This document shows, piece after piece, positions 24,819 to 34,029 of a stretch of DNA of 56,473 nt. The stretch comes from RZZS01 sp964498755 (GTDB taxonomy: Bacteria; Pseudomonadota; Alphaproteobacteria; Micavibrionales; Micavibrionaceae): assembly GCA_964498755.1 (NCBI GenBank), contig CAZCIB010000013.1:1-56473 (forward strand). Reading direction: 5' to 3'. The notes beneath the pieces were generated by a model. That model was given only the letters and a program-made list of their open reading frames with translations, was not told where the DNA came from and did no database searches. Every line of letters starts with the position of its first letter. Positions within the stretch are counted from its first letter, which is position 1. Made by a program: the position numbers and the translations under genes.

Positions 24819-24858
24819 AGACTATTCTTAAGCCGGCGCAGGAAGAAGGCCAACTGCG

Positions 24859-27255
24859 TCAAATCGTCGCAGTCAGCCGGGCTTTCAAAGCGTCCGTTTT
24901 CTTCAGCTTTTTCCCTTCCGCGTCCTGCACGTAAAAGACGTCGATAGCCTTGAGGCCGAGCGTTGTAATTTTCGCGCTGCGGATCTGCAGGCCTTCTTCG
25001 CTCAAGGCGCGGGTGATATCGTACAAGAGGCCGGGGCGGTCACGCGCGGCGATCTCCAGAACCGTATCCGTGCGCGAGGCCTTGTTGTTGACTTTGATGC
25101 GGGTTTCAACTTCAAAGACGTCGTCTTTCTTCGGCCCCGAATCCATATGTCTTTGAATTTGTTCCTTGATGTCGAGCGCGCCGTCCAGAGCCGCCAGAAC
25201 GGATTTTTTCAGCTCCTCCTGTCGCCATTTTTTATCGATGGGACGGCCGGCCATGTTCTGAACGGTAAAAACGTCGATGGCCGTGCCGTCGTCCAGCGTA
25301 TTGATCCGCGCCTCGATAATGTTCGCGCCCGCCGCAGACAGCCCGCCCGCAAGCGTCGCGAACAGGCCCGGCCGGTCGGATGTGCAGACCGTTACGCTTG
25401 TGGCGTCCTGATCCTCCGCCGGGGCGATTTCGATATGCGTCGCGCCGGGTTCGTAATCCTCCGGAACGGCGATATCCTCGCTCTTTTTCGTGCGCCCGCG
25501 CATGCCCTCCATGGCCTTGTAATACAGCTCTTCCAGCAGTCTGGCTTTCCACGCCGTCCAGCGTTCCGGGCCGACGGCCATAATGTCGGCTGTCGTGAGG
25601 ACCAGAAGCAGATTTAGACGCTCCGGCGCGTAGACGCGAAATACAAAGTCGTCGATGGTTTTCGGATCTTCCAGATCGCGCTTGAAGGCCGTGTCCGACA
25701 TCACGAGATGATCAAATACAAGCCAGGAGACAAGCCGCGTCTCCGCGTCCGACAGGCCGAAACGCGGGCAGAATGCGAGCGCGAACTCCGCGCCGAGCAG
25801 GGAATGATCTCCTCCCAAACCCTTGCAGATATCGTGCAAAAACATCGCGACGAACAGCGCGCGGCGGTTTCCGATTTCATGGATGAGCGCGCAGGCGAGC
25901 GGGGCTTCGTCCTTCACTGCGCCGTCCTCGATTTTATGGAGGATGTCGACGGCGCGGATCGTATGCTCGTCCACCGTGAAAACATGATAGCGGTCGAACT
26001 GCATCAGCGCGTTTACGCGCCCGAAATCGGGGATCAGGCGGCCCAGAACTCCGGCCTCGTTCATGCGCCGCAAGGTCAGCGCGGCTCCCTTGTCGTTAAG
26101 CAGGATATCAAGAAAGAGCTTGCGGGCGGTTTTGCTGCGGCGCAAATCACGGCTGACCGTGCGTAAATTCCGCGTAACGTCCCGCAAGGCGAAAGGATGA
26201 ATATCAAGGCCGCTGTCCTGCGCGGCGTGAAAGAGTTTGAGGATCATATCCGGTTGTTCCCGGATATCGGCGCTTTCGGGAAAGCACAGTCGTCCGTTTA
26301 AAACCGAAAGGCCGGACGGGCCTTTTTTATAGCCTTTGCCGTTGTCGCCCCGCGCCTCGATCGCCGCGCATATAATGCGGGTCAGGTCGCCCACGTCGCG
26401 GCTGACGAGGAAATAATGCTTCATAAAGCGCTCGACGGCGCGCGCGTTGTCCCGGTCGCGGTAGCCGAGCCTTTCCGCCAGCGCGGGCTGCGCGTCGAAA
26501 TGCAAACGCTCTTCGCCGCGGCCCGCAATGTCGTGCAGGTGACAGCGCACAGTCAGCAGGTAATCATGGGCCTTGCGAAACTTGACCGCTTCGCGCGCGG
26601 TCAGGATATCAAGCTCTTTGAGGTCTTTGGGTGTGCGCGCGCCGTAAACCGTCTCCGCGATCCAGAACAGCGACTGCACGTCGCGCAGGCCGCCCTTGCC
26701 TTCCTTGATATTGGGCTCGAGCACATAGCGCGTATCGCCCAGACGTTTGTGCCGCCGGTCGCGCGCGTCCAGCGTTGCGCTGACATATTTCGCAATGCGC
26801 GAGTCCGTGCGTTCACGCAGCAGGGATTTTTGAAGCTTATCGAATAACTCCTCCGGCCCGCCGATCCGGCGCGCGTCCAGCAGCGTCGTCTGAACGGTGA
26901 GGTCGTCCCGCGCCATATTGACGCAGTCGCGCACGGTGCGGATCGAATGACCGATCTTGAGGCCGCTGTCCCAGATCGCGTAGAGGAAGGATTCGATTCT
27001 TTCATTGGTTTTCTGGTCCGCGTTCGTTGGGACAAGGAACATCAAATCAATGTCCGAGAAGGGGCACAGCTCCCGCCGTCCGTATCCGCCGAGCGCAACG
27101 AGAGATATATCGCTGTTACCGCCCAGCTTCTCACGCGCGAGATTCAGAACGAAATCGTCCATCGCGCCCGAGAGCCTGCGAACGAAATCGCGCCCGGACA
27201 GGACGCCGCTTCTTAAGTCGGCGAGTAAATTTTCACGCGCGTCGCTATACGTCAT
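24859..27255 (-). CDS. glnD: Bifunctional uridylyltransferase/uridylyl-removing enzyme GlnD
   Basis: 798 residues. GlnD uridylylates PII proteins when nitrogen is short and removes the group when glutamine is abundant. Nucleotidyltransferase motif GGYGRREL … SDID is at residues 56-70. The HD hydrolase domain has LFVAMFLHDICKGLGGDHS near residue 472. Two C-terminal ACT domains (TSVTVCTSDRPGLFATLAG near 620; LEIAARDRPGLLYDITRAL near 730) sense glutamine. It is shorter than the usual 890-930 residues, mostly by a shorter N terminus. Alphaproteobacteria often place glnD near mutS, murJ and trpS; here the group is spread out by accessory genes. Confidence 0.95.
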   Translation of the reverse strand: MTYSDARENLLADLRSGVLSGRDFVRRLSGAMDDFVLNLAREKLGGNSDISLVALGGYGRRELCPFSDIDLMFLVPTNADQKTNERIESFLYAIWDSGLKIGHSIRTVRDCVNMARDDLTVQTTLLDARRIGGPEELFDKLQKSLLRERTDSRIAKYVSATLDARDRRHKRLGDTRYVLEPNIKEGKGGLRDVQSLFWIAETVYGARTPKDLKELDILTAREAVKFRKAHDYLLTVRCHLHDIAGRGEERLHFDAQPALAERLGYRDRDNARAVERFMKHYFLVSRDVGDLTRIICAAIEARGDNGKGYKKGPSGLSVLNGRLCFPESADIREQPDMILKLFHAAQDSGLDIHPFALRDVTRNLRTVSRDLRRSKTARKLFLDILLNDKGAALTLRRMNEAGVLGRLIPDFGRVNALMQFDRYHVFTVDEHTIRAVDILHKIEDGAVKDEAPLACALIHEIGNRRALFVAMFLHDICKGLGGDHSLLGAEFALAFCPRFGLSDAETRLVSWLVFDHLVMSDTAFKRDLEDPKTIDDFVFRVYAPERLNLLLVLTTADIMAVGPERWTAWKARLLEELYYKAMEGMRGRTKKSEDIAVPEDYEPGATHIEIAPAEDQDATSVTVCTSDRPGLFATLAGGLSAAGANIIEARINTLDDGTAIDVFTVQNMAGRPIDKKWRQEELKKSVLAALDGALDIKEQIQRHMDSGPKKDDVFEVETRIKVNNKASRTDTVLEIAARDRPGLLYDITRALSEEGLQIRSAKITTLGLKAIDVFYVQDAEGKKLKKTDALKARLTATI

Positions 27256-27338
27256 GAAGGCGAGTATGCGATGGAAGGCAAGAAGGATACAAGCGTCAAG
27301 TCACGGGGGTTTTTGAACCACGAAAGTTTACCTGTTTT

Positions 27339-27421
27339 GTCATTCCGAACATCGCGCAGCGATGGAGGAATCCTTGCCTGTACATTCTATAAAGATTCCT
27401 CAGCTTTGCTTCGGAATGACA
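27339..27421. repeat. Palindromic repeat (GTCATTCCG family)
   Basis: Ends GTCATTCCGAA and TTCGGAATGAC; inner GGAGGAATCCTT pairs with AAAGATTCCTC. First of three repeats filling the 447-bp gap between glnD and the J-like gene. Confidence 0.8.
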
Positions 27422-27432
27422 AACACAAGAAA

Positions 27433-27516
27433 CGTCATTGCGAGGAGGCAACGCCGATGAAGCAATCCATTTTTCAGTATGGATTGCCGCGCTCCTTTCA
27501 GTCGCTCGCAATGACG
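27433..27516. repeat. Palindromic repeat (CGTCATTGCGAG family)
   Basis: Ends CGTCATTGCGAGG and CTCGCAATGACG; inner GAAGCAATCCAT pairs with ATGGATTGCC. Related to 4559-4652. Confidence 0.85.
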
Positions 27517-27540
27517 GCGTTGCAGTATCTTTGGTAAAAA

Positions 27541-27735
27541 ATATTGAACCGCCAAGACGCCATGGCGCGCGGGTTTATAATAGCGAAGAGGCGAAGACAT
27601 CTTCGCGCCTTCGGACCTTCGCGCATAAAACCCATCTGAGTTGATCCGCATTCATTGGTGGTAAAAATGTGGATCGCGAAGACGCCAAGGCGCGAAGTTT
27701 TTTCAATGGGGACACGTAAAATTCTTTGTGTCCCC
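27541..27735. repeat. Long inverted repeat, left copy
   Basis: It matches 33643-33832 in inverse orientation, including 48 identical bases (27646-27693 against 33691-33738) and the terminal hairpin GGGGACACGTAAAATTC … TGTGTCCCC. Octamer-type units (GCGAAGAC GCCAAGGC GCGAAGTT) are visible. The last codons of the J-like gene lie inside it. Confidence 0.85.
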
Positions 27736-28620
27736 TTTAGCTGCGGTATGGTCAAAACTTGGCGTAGGGGGAGATGCGCCGCATTGCTTTATGTTGTTAT
27801 CTTCTCTCGCTGTACTTCGCTTAAGAACGTCAGCCAGGCTAGTGGCTCGCATAAGGTATCTTCGGTTATGGAGTTGCCTGATTTGGCTCTTATCCAGCGG
27901 CTTCAATTTTTTTGCGATGTCCTTATAAAGCCTGCCCAATTCTTCGGTTGTGAAAATCTCTGGGTGCGCGTCTCTCAAAAATTCAGGTAAGTCGCTCCCG
28001 ATATTCTCTCGTAAGTCAAAAAAAGCAGCTTCTTTGGTGGCTGGACATGCAACGAGATCCGGCCTCCTTATTAAAATTTGAGTTGCGATGTCACCGCCGC
28101 TTATCGCATTCCCCCACAATTTGTCGATTAGATCATTTTTTCTGGCGGCGGTTTTGCGTGCGCGCCAGTCATGAACGTTTCCTAAAACTTCCATGTATTC
28201 GTTCATGTAGCCGGCTAAAAAGTTTTTGAAGTCTTTCCCCGAAATGCATCCAAAACGCTCATGCTCTAAAATAGTGTGCACAATATGTCGGAATTGTTCG
28301 TAACGCTTAAAATCTCCAGGAGTATGTATATTTAACATTTTACGCGAGGCACGCCTCCACGGATCAAGGAGATTTATATCATGCTCATTTTTCTGATCCG
28401 GGTCTCTCAATGTCTTATAAGCAGTGATAAGTAAAACCATATCATTTCCTGCGCGCACTCTTTCCTCTTCCGTGTCACCAAAAAGATTCATCTGCTGTAA
28501 TGATTTGGCGCGCTCTATGAAATGCGTTCTTATATCTCTTTGAGTAACGTTGTGAGGGAAGATATCCTGCAGACCCAGAACTTCATAATATGTGGTGATC
28601 GGAGGCGTATAGTTCTTCAC
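27703..28620 (-). CDS. J-domain-like protein lacking the HPD motif
   Basis: 305 residues from a GTG with AGGAAA upstream. The N terminus resembles a J domain (TTYYEVLGL, then IRTHFIERAKSLQ, then LITAYKTLRDPDQKNEHD), but the HPD tripeptide that stimulates Hsp70 is absent: the loop reads QQMNLFGDTEEE. The remaining 220 residues are helical and unknown to me. The C-terminal 12 or so residues (KGDTKNFTCP) are encoded by the GGGGACACGTAAAA repeat, so the original end was probably replaced. DNA looks more A+T-rich than its neighbours. It lies with mutS between the two long inverted repeats. Confidence 0.55.
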   Translation of the reverse strand: MKNYTPPITTYYEVLGLQDIFPHNVTQRDIRTHFIERAKSLQQMNLFGDTEEERVRAGNDMVLLITAYKTLRDPDQKNEHDINLLDPWRRASRKMLNIHTPGDFKRYEQFRHIVHTILEHERFGCISGKDFKNFLAGYMNEYMEVLGNVHDWRARKTAARKNDLIDKLWGNAISGGDIATQILIRRPDLVACPATKEAAFFDLRENIGSDLPEFLRDAHPEIFTTEELGRLYKDIAKKLKPLDKSQIRQLHNRRYLMRATSLADVLKRSTAREDNNIKQCGASPPTPSFDHTAAKGDTKNFTCPH

Positions 28621-28682
28621 AGGCGTTTCTTTCCTATTTGCAGCTTGGAAGTTATAGAGGTTTTTTATTTATGTCAATATAA

Positions 28683-28756
28683 TGAAGGGGCACGTAAAAT
28701 TCTTTGTGTTCCTTTAGCTTTCCCCTTTAACTTTGTCCCCTTTAGCTTCATTTAGA
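28683..28756. repeat. Degenerate GGGGCACGTAAAATTC repeat
   Basis: AAGGGGCACGTAAAATTCTT, then repeated CCCCTTTAGCTT / CCCCTTTAACTT motifs, related to the ends of the long inverted repeats. It separates the J-like gene from mutS. Confidence 0.6.
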
Positions 28757-31486
28757 CTAACCATTATGCTTCAACGCCTCCTTCAACCCATACAAAACCT
28801 CTAGCGCTTCTTTCGGCGTAAGGTCGTCGGGGTTGATGGCGCGGAGTTTTTCTTCGAGAGGGGAGGGGGCGTTGTCCACGAATTTTACTCCGTCCCCGTT
28901 TGACGTTTGCGCCCCAGCCGCCGCCGTTGCCGCCGTAAACAACGGCAGATCATCGGCCAGCCTTGTCAATGCGCTGCCCTGATCGCCTTTTTGCAGGAGG
29001 CTTAAAACCTCTTCGGCGCGGGCGATGACGCTGCCCGGCAATCCCGCGAGCTTGCCGACATGGATGCCGTAAGAGCGATCCGCCGCGCCTTCGGCGACTT
29101 TATGCAGGAAGACGATCTCGCCCTTCCATTCGCGCACCTGCATCGAATGGCAGGAGAGTTTATCGAGGCGCGCCTGCAGGCTGGTGAGTTCATGGTAATG
29201 CGTGGCGAAGAGCGTGCGGCATTGACTGACCTCGTGCAGATGCTCGACGCAGGCCCATGCGATCGAGAGCCCGTCAAAGGTCGCCGTGCCGCGCCCGATC
29301 TCGTCCAGGATCACAAGCGAGCGTTCCGTCGCCTGATTCAAAATCGCCGCCGTTTCAACCATTTCCACCATGAACGTCGAGCGCCCGCGCGCGAGATCAT
29401 CCGAGGCGCCGACGCGGCTGAAAAGTTTGTCTATGACGCCGATCCTCGCCGACCCGGCCGGAACAAACGCGCCGATCTGGGCCATGATCGCGATGAGCGC
29501 GTTTTGCCTTAAGAACGTCGATTTCCCGGCCATGTTCGGTCCTGTCAGAAGCCAGAGTCGGTTATCCGCGCTTAAATTACAGTCATTGGGCGTGAACTGC
29601 GTATGCTCGGCCTCAAGCGCGTTTTCAACGACCGGGTGACGGCCTTCGATAATTTCGTAGGCGCTGTCGTTTGTAATAACAGGGCGCGTGTAATTCCTGT
29701 CCTCGGCGAGTTCCGCGAGGCCCAAAAAGACGTCAATAACGGCCAGAGTCTTAGCGATCCGGCTGATTGCGGCGGAGAGGTTTTGCGCCTGCGTTATGAG
29801 CCCGTCGAAAATCTCGAGCTCTATGGCTTTTGCGCGTTCGGCGGCCGAGGCGATCTTGCTCTCAAGGTCGTTGAGGTCCGGCGTCGTAAACCGCACAGCA
29901 TTTGCAAGAGTCTGGCGGTGGACGAAGGGGTTGTCGTTCTCTCCCTTGCGGATCATCAGCGCGTCGGCCTTCTTCGCCGGAACCTCGATGAAATAGCCGA
30001 GCATGTTGTTATAGCTGATCTTGAGGGCGTCGATCCCGGTCCGGCCCCGGTATTCGCCTTGCAAACCGGCAATGAGTTTGCGGGAATCGTCGCGCGCGCT
30101 TTTCAGCTCATCGAGCGGCAGCGAATAACCTTCGCGGATAAAGCCGCCGTCGCGCGCAAGCAATGGCAGCTCATCGGCCAGAGCCTCGCACAGCGTTTCA
30201 GTGAACGCGCCAAGTTCGCTCCCGCCCCTGATGTCGTTCTGCAGTCCGGCGAGCGCGCTTTCCTGCGCAGCCTCCAGCAGCCCGTCAATCTGTTCCGCGG
30301 CGATAAAGCCGTCGCGCAGATTTGCGAGATCCCTCGGGGTCCCGCGCCCGGCCGTGATCCTCGCCAGCGCGCGCTCGATATCGGGCAGGGTTTCGAGACG
30401 CTCATTAACTTCCGCGCGCAGGTTCCGGTTGCGGTGAAAGGTTTCAACCTTGTCGAGGCGCGCGTTGATTTCGTTTATGTCGGTCAGAGGCGCGCTTAGA
30501 TATTCGGCGAGCAGACGCCCGCCCGCCGCGCTCACGGTTTTGTCGATAGCGTGCAGGAGGCTGCCCTTGCTCTCGCCCGCGAGCGTTCTGAACAGCTCGA
30601 GATTGCGGCGCGTAGCCGGGTCGATCTCAAGGCTGGCGCCGCTTAGAACCTGTCTCGGCGGCGCGATATGCGGCAACTTGCCGAGCTGCGTGCGGGATGC
30701 GTAATCGATGAGCGCCCCGGCCGCGGAAATTTCCGCGCGGGAAAAATCGCCAAAAGAGTCCAGCGTGTCGACGTTGAACGCTTCCTGCAGGCGGCTTTGC
30801 GCGTTCGATGAATCAAAAAGCGATTTCGGCTGGGCCGTATATTGTTTTTGCAGGCGTTTCATCAGGGCCGAAACGTCTTCATCGCACAGCTCTTCATGCA
30901 GGACGTATTCGCTGGCGTTCAGGGTTTCGAGCGCGGCGGCGATCCTGTCCCGCGCGGCGCGCTGAACCGCAAATGACCCGGTTGAAAGGTCCAGCCAGGC
31001 GAGCGCGCATTCGCCCGCGATTACGCTGGCGGCGGCGAGGTAATTGCTCTCCCGCGCGTTCAGAAGATGATCCTCGGTCAGCGTGCCCGCCGTGACGATG
31101 CGCACGACGTCGCGTTCAACAAGGGCCTTGGCGCCGCGCTTTTTGCGGGCCTCTTCCGGGCTTTCTGTCTGCTCGCATATGGCGACGCGGTGACCCGCGC
31201 GGATCAGGCGGGCGAGATAGGGCTCGTAGGAATGATAAGGCACGCCCGCCATCGGGATTTCATTGCCCTGATTTTTGCCGCGTTTCGTGAGCGTGATATC
31301 AAGGACTTTCGCGGCGATTTCGGCGTCGTTGAAAAACAGCTCGTAAAAATCGCCCATCCGGTAGAACAACAGCGCGTCAGGATAACGCTCCTTGATCGCG
31401 TGATACTGCGCCATCATCGGGGTGTGACCTTCCGCGATGAAGTCGTCGGTTGTCTTCTCTTTTAATTTTTGGGCGGCTTGCGACAT
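28757..31486 (-). CDS. mutS: DNA mismatch repair protein MutS
   Basis: 909 residues. MutS recognises mismatches and small loops and recruits MutL. The mismatch-binding F-x-E is visible in RMGDFYELFF near residue 45. The connector, core and clamp domains follow. The ATPase has TGPNMAGKST (Walker A, near residue 647), VILDEIGRGTATFDG (Walker B) and LFATHYHELT, and the C terminus carries a helix-turn-helix-like end (NPDDLTPKEALEVLYGLKEAL). It is complete and looks functional. On this chromosome it lies between inverted repeats. Confidence 0.97.
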   Translation of the reverse strand: MSQAAQKLKEKTTDDFIAEGHTPMMAQYHAIKERYPDALLFYRMGDFYELFFNDAEIAAKVLDITLTKRGKNQGNEIPMAGVPYHSYEPYLARLIRAGHRVAICEQTESPEEARKKRGAKALVERDVVRIVTAGTLTEDHLLNARESNYLAAASVIAGECALAWLDLSTGSFAVQRAARDRIAAALETLNASEYVLHEELCDEDVSALMKRLQKQYTAQPKSLFDSSNAQSRLQEAFNVDTLDSFGDFSRAEISAAGALIDYASRTQLGKLPHIAPPRQVLSGASLEIDPATRRNLELFRTLAGESKGSLLHAIDKTVSAAGGRLLAEYLSAPLTDINEINARLDKVETFHRNRNLRAEVNERLETLPDIERALARITAGRGTPRDLANLRDGFIAAEQIDGLLEAAQESALAGLQNDIRGGSELGAFTETLCEALADELPLLARDGGFIREGYSLPLDELKSARDDSRKLIAGLQGEYRGRTGIDALKISYNNMLGYFIEVPAKKADALMIRKGENDNPFVHRQTLANAVRFTTPDLNDLESKIASAAERAKAIELEIFDGLITQAQNLSAAISRIAKTLAVIDVFLGLAELAEDRNYTRPVITNDSAYEIIEGRHPVVENALEAEHTQFTPNDCNLSADNRLWLLTGPNMAGKSTFLRQNALIAIMAQIGAFVPAGSARIGVIDKLFSRVGASDDLARGRSTFMVEMVETAAILNQATERSLVILDEIGRGTATFDGLSIAWACVEHLHEVSQCRTLFATHYHELTSLQARLDKLSCHSMQVREWKGEIVFLHKVAEGAADRSYGIHVGKLAGLPGSVIARAEEVLSLLQKGDQGSALTRLADDLPLFTAATAAAGAQTSNGDGVKFVDNAPSPLEEKLRAINPDDLTPKEALEVLYGLKEALKHNG

Positions 31487-31544
31487 CCCTAAAGGAATAG
31501 GGGAAACAGGCCGGGAAGGGAAGAAAAACTCTCTCCTAAAGGGG

Positions 31545-31620
31545 GTTTCCTAAAGGGGACACGAAGAATTTTACATGTCCCTTTTCGTTGAAGAATTTTA
31601 CATGTCCCTTTTCGTTGCAG
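31545..31620. repeat. Tandem copies of the GGGGACACGAAGAATTTTAC repeat
   Basis: One copy with a leading AGGGGACACG and a second GAAGAATTTTACATGTCCC 32 bases on. Related to the ends of the long inverted repeats, upstream of mutS. Confidence 0.7.
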
Positions 31621-31678
31621 GTCCTAAATGCTTGAGGCAAAACAATTTACTAAAAACCATAAAGAAATACAAGTCTTG

Positions 31679-31780
31679 TTGACATGTTTTTTTTGTGTAT
31701 ATTGTGGGCAAATAGAAAACCGTTATTCGTGGGGCTTGGCACGGTCAGGGATGACCGGGTTGCGTCCGGATAGCGCAACC
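31679..31780 (+). promoter_or_regulatory. Putative promoter and structured leader of the 31.8-kb gene pair
   Basis: TTGACA at 31679 has weak -10 candidates (TATTGT, 15-base spacer). Then come two adjacent hairpins: CGGTCA GGGA TGACCG (31742-31757, with a GNRA-type loop) and GGTTGCG … CGCAACC (31758-31780). They end 21 bases before the first start codon. I do not recognise a known riboswitch or small RNA. No T run follows, so it is not an obvious terminator. Confidence 0.4.
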
Positions 31781-31801
31781 TGTGAGTAGAGTTAAAAAAC
31801 G

Positions 31802-32749
31802 ATGCGGATGTGTGATAGCAGGATAGATCAGTTCATGAAAAACGGTTTAACAATGCGGCGCGTTACTTTAACGATCGGTCTTTTGATTTCCTTTGCGTTC
31901 CTCCTCCCCGGATGCGGAGAGGCTCAGGACACCGGCGAAAATGCCGCTGTCAACGCCCGCCCCGATGCGCCCTATAAAGCAACAACGGTTGACGAATGTG
32001 TGCAGGAGAAGGAGTGCGTTTGGTATGAATTTAAGAGGCTGATAACGAAATCTCATTTGGAAGACGTAGATAAATGGCGTCTTGCACGCTGGGGCAAGCC
32101 TGTTCAGATTAAAATTATGGGTGACGACCAGGGCAAGCATACGCAGGAGATTACCTCGAGTATTGAAATATTAGACCGTTATTTTCCGGGAAGAATTAGG
32201 ATTAGCGACGAAAATGTGAACTTTTTCATCGTATTTAGGGACTCGATAAAAGAAGGTTTTTATGACTCTGATTACAATTTTTGGAAAAGAATTTTTAAGG
32301 ATAAGATGGTTTTTGTTGAGCAAGCCTTCGATATGAGTTTTGAAGGTGACTCACGATGTGTTCAGCTTTCCACTTATAACGCGCGTTTAGAATATGATGG
32401 CGTTATATTGTATGTTGAGAGAGACAGCCCTGACATAGACTCGTGCATTCGCAGAGGTCTCAAAGGCGGTTTGACAAGCCCTTATCCCTATTACCATCAG
32501 CCTCTCTTTGCAAAACACAACCCAGAACAATTTGAAAATCATAGGATCAACAAGCTGGACCTGCTTTTGCAGGCTCTTTTGTACGATCCTCTCTTTCAAA
32601 CAGGTATGACGCTTTCACAGATCGAAGATAATTTTTCGCAAGCCTATGCGGAGACATTTAACACTTTCAACAGCCAATTAGAAAAGGAGGCGTTGCCATT
32701 ACAGCACTGGCATTGGAGAGAGGACAAATCACTTGCAACATTCTTGTAA
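31802..32749 (+). CDS. Putative lipoprotein, DUF2927-like
   Basis: 315 residues (a start at 31835 or 31853 is also possible and would still leave the signal). A lipoprotein signal with LLPGC places it at the membrane. The mature part contains DKWRLARWGKPVQIKIMG, ENVNFFIVFRDS, FSRCVQ-like Cys positions and CIRRGLKGGLTSP, a layout reminiscent of DUF2927 (Zn-peptidase-like secreted proteins), but I see no metal-binding His motif. A+T-rich compared with neighbours. It is followed with a 17-base overlap by a membrane protein gene, so the two probably act together. Confidence 0.55.
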   Translation: MRMCDSRIDQFMKNGLTMRRVTLTIGLLISFAFLLPGCGEAQDTGENAAVNARPDAPYKATTVDECVQEKECVWYEFKRLITKSHLEDVDKWRLARWGKPVQIKIMGDDQGKHTQEITSSIEILDRYFPGRIRISDENVNFFIVFRDSIKEGFYDSDYNFWKRIFKDKMVFVEQAFDMSFEGDSRCVQLSTYNARLEYDGVILYVERDSPDIDSCIRRGLKGGLTSPYPYYHQPLFAKHNPEQFENHRINKLDLLLQALLYDPLFQTGMTLSQIEDNFSQAYAETFNTFNSQLEKEALPLQHWHWREDKSLATFL

Positions 32750-33614
32750 AAATACGCTCTGCCCTTTGTGGCTGAAAATGCGCGGTCAGATTTCGGTTGA
32801 TTCAGGCAGGCTGTTTATTGTCTTTTCTGTTGCGGTATTTGTAATTCTATTGCCGACTCTGGGGCCCGCGGCGTTTCTGACGCTATGGGTATGCGCGTTT
32901 TTCGGTTACCGGGAGTTCATGCTTTCGCGGACATGGGCCGAAGAAAAGATGAAAAAACTGGCGGAAGGCGTGCCAAAAAAGAAGCTGCGCGAAGATATAC
33001 GGCTTTTAGGGCGCTTGTTTGGCTATGTCTGGCTGCCCTTATTTGCCTACTGTCTCTGCATTTATCTTGGCTATCAAATGGCGGAGGGCAATCAAAGCAT
33101 CAGGGATACGCTGTGGACCTGGTTTGAGTGGAACAGAAGTTTCTACCGTTTCTCCGAGCACTTTTACCCGACGATCGGACGGCATTATGCCGTTGCCATG
33201 CATGAAAATATCTTCAGGGCAGAAATGCTGGCGCATCTCTATGCCGTGATATTCAACGGAATGATCCTTGTGCCGTTAGGTTATTGCCCAGCACTCGGCT
33301 TGCGTGTGAAACAACGTAGCTTTGAAGTCAGCACCTCAAACAGTTTTGTAATCTGTGTCGCTTTGCTTTTTGTGCTGTCATTGGCAGTCATCATTTTGAG
33401 TTTATACGGAAACTTGCTCGATGCGCCGCATAGAGTGGAGAGTGTGCGTTGGGGATACGATGCATTCGTTAACAATGGCTTCTTACAAGGCTTACTTTTT
33501 CTAGCTCCCGCTTCGGTGTACTCCATTCTTTTTTGCCAGTATGCGGCGGTCGCCTTTTTAACATTTTTATTCCATAGAAATGACTTGCACCCCCCCAAGA
33601 GGAGAAGAAAATGA
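32733..33614 (+). CDS. Polytopic membrane protein of unknown function
   Basis: 293 residues. TTG start at 32733 overlapping the previous gene by 17 bases, with GAGAGGA eight bases upstream, a good ribosome-binding site. About five hydrophobic segments are visible: LFIVFSVAVFVILLPTLG, YVWLPLFAYCLCIYLGY, LYAVIFNGMILVPLGY, FVICVALLFVLSLAVIILSL and LLFLAPASVYSILFCQYAAV. The C terminus is basic (HPPKRRRK). No family recognised. It ends 29 bp before the right copy of the long inverted repeat. Confidence 0.55.
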   Translation: MQHSCKNTLCPLWLKMRGQISVDSGRLFIVFSVAVFVILLPTLGPAAFLTLWVCAFFGYREFMLSRTWAEEKMKKLAEGVPKKKLREDIRLLGRLFGYVWLPLFAYCLCIYLGYQMAEGNQSIRDTLWTWFEWNRSFYRFSEHFYPTIGRHYAVAMHENIFRAEMLAHLYAVIFNGMILVPLGYCPALGLRVKQRSFEVSTSNSFVICVALLFVLSLAVIILSLYGNLLDAPHRVESVRWGYDAFVNNGFLQGLLFLAPASVYSILFCQYAAVAFLTFLFHRNDLHPPKRRRK

Positions 33615-33642
33615 CTAATTCGAACGAAGAAAGATTGCGAGT

Positions 33643-33832
33643 GTAGGGGACACAAAGAATTTTACGTGTCCCCATTGATAAAAAAACTTTGCGCCTTGGC
33701 GTCTTCGCGATCCACATTTTTACCACCAATGAATGCGGGTCAACTCAGATATTTTTACGCGCGCGGGTCCGAAGGCGCGAAGATGTCTTCCCCTCTTAGC
33801 TTCTTCGCGCTTATAACCTTCGCGCCTTGCCG
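33643..33832. repeat. Long inverted repeat, right copy
   Basis: Inverse of 27541-27735; see that entry. The two copies face each other across about 5.9 kb holding the J-like gene, mutS and the lipoprotein/membrane pair. Confidence 0.85.
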
Positions 33833-33847
33833 TCCCAATGCTTCTGA

Positions 33848-33924
33848 CGTCATTCCGGTGAAAACCGGAATCCACTGTGACGACATTATCCTCTCTATCG
33901 ATCCCGGCTTTAGCCGGGATGACA
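33848..33924. repeat. Palindromic repeat (GTCATTCC … GGGATGAC family)
   Basis: Hairpins ATTCCGGTGAAAACCGGAAT and ATCCCGGCTTTAGCCGGGAT with inverted outer ends. Same family as the in-frame insertion in trmFO. Confidence 0.85.
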
Positions 33925-33939
33925 GTCTTTGGATTCATT

Positions 33940-33971
33940 AAAAAAAGAGGCGCAAAATGTTGCGCCTCTTT
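33940..33971 (-). terminator. Intrinsic terminator of the GH65 gene
   Basis: A 12-bp perfect stem (AAAGAGGCGCAA 33944-33955 with 33960-33971), a 4-base loop and, in the minus direction, a T run. Between it and the gene is a small CTTTCCCCTTGGAGAAGGGGAGAG-type hairpin. Confidence 0.85.
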
Positions 33972-34029
33972 AAAAGCAAACCCCCTCTTAATCTTTCCCC
34001 TTGGAGAAGGGGAGAGAAAAGGGAGAAAT

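Noticed and set aside
28681..31620. A complete insertion sequence around mutS
   Set aside because: Repeat ends resemble those associated with Y1-type transposases, but no transposase gene is present in the window.
31742..31780. Known riboswitch, 4.5S or 6S RNA
   Set aside because: The hairpins lack the conserved sequence marks of those RNAs.
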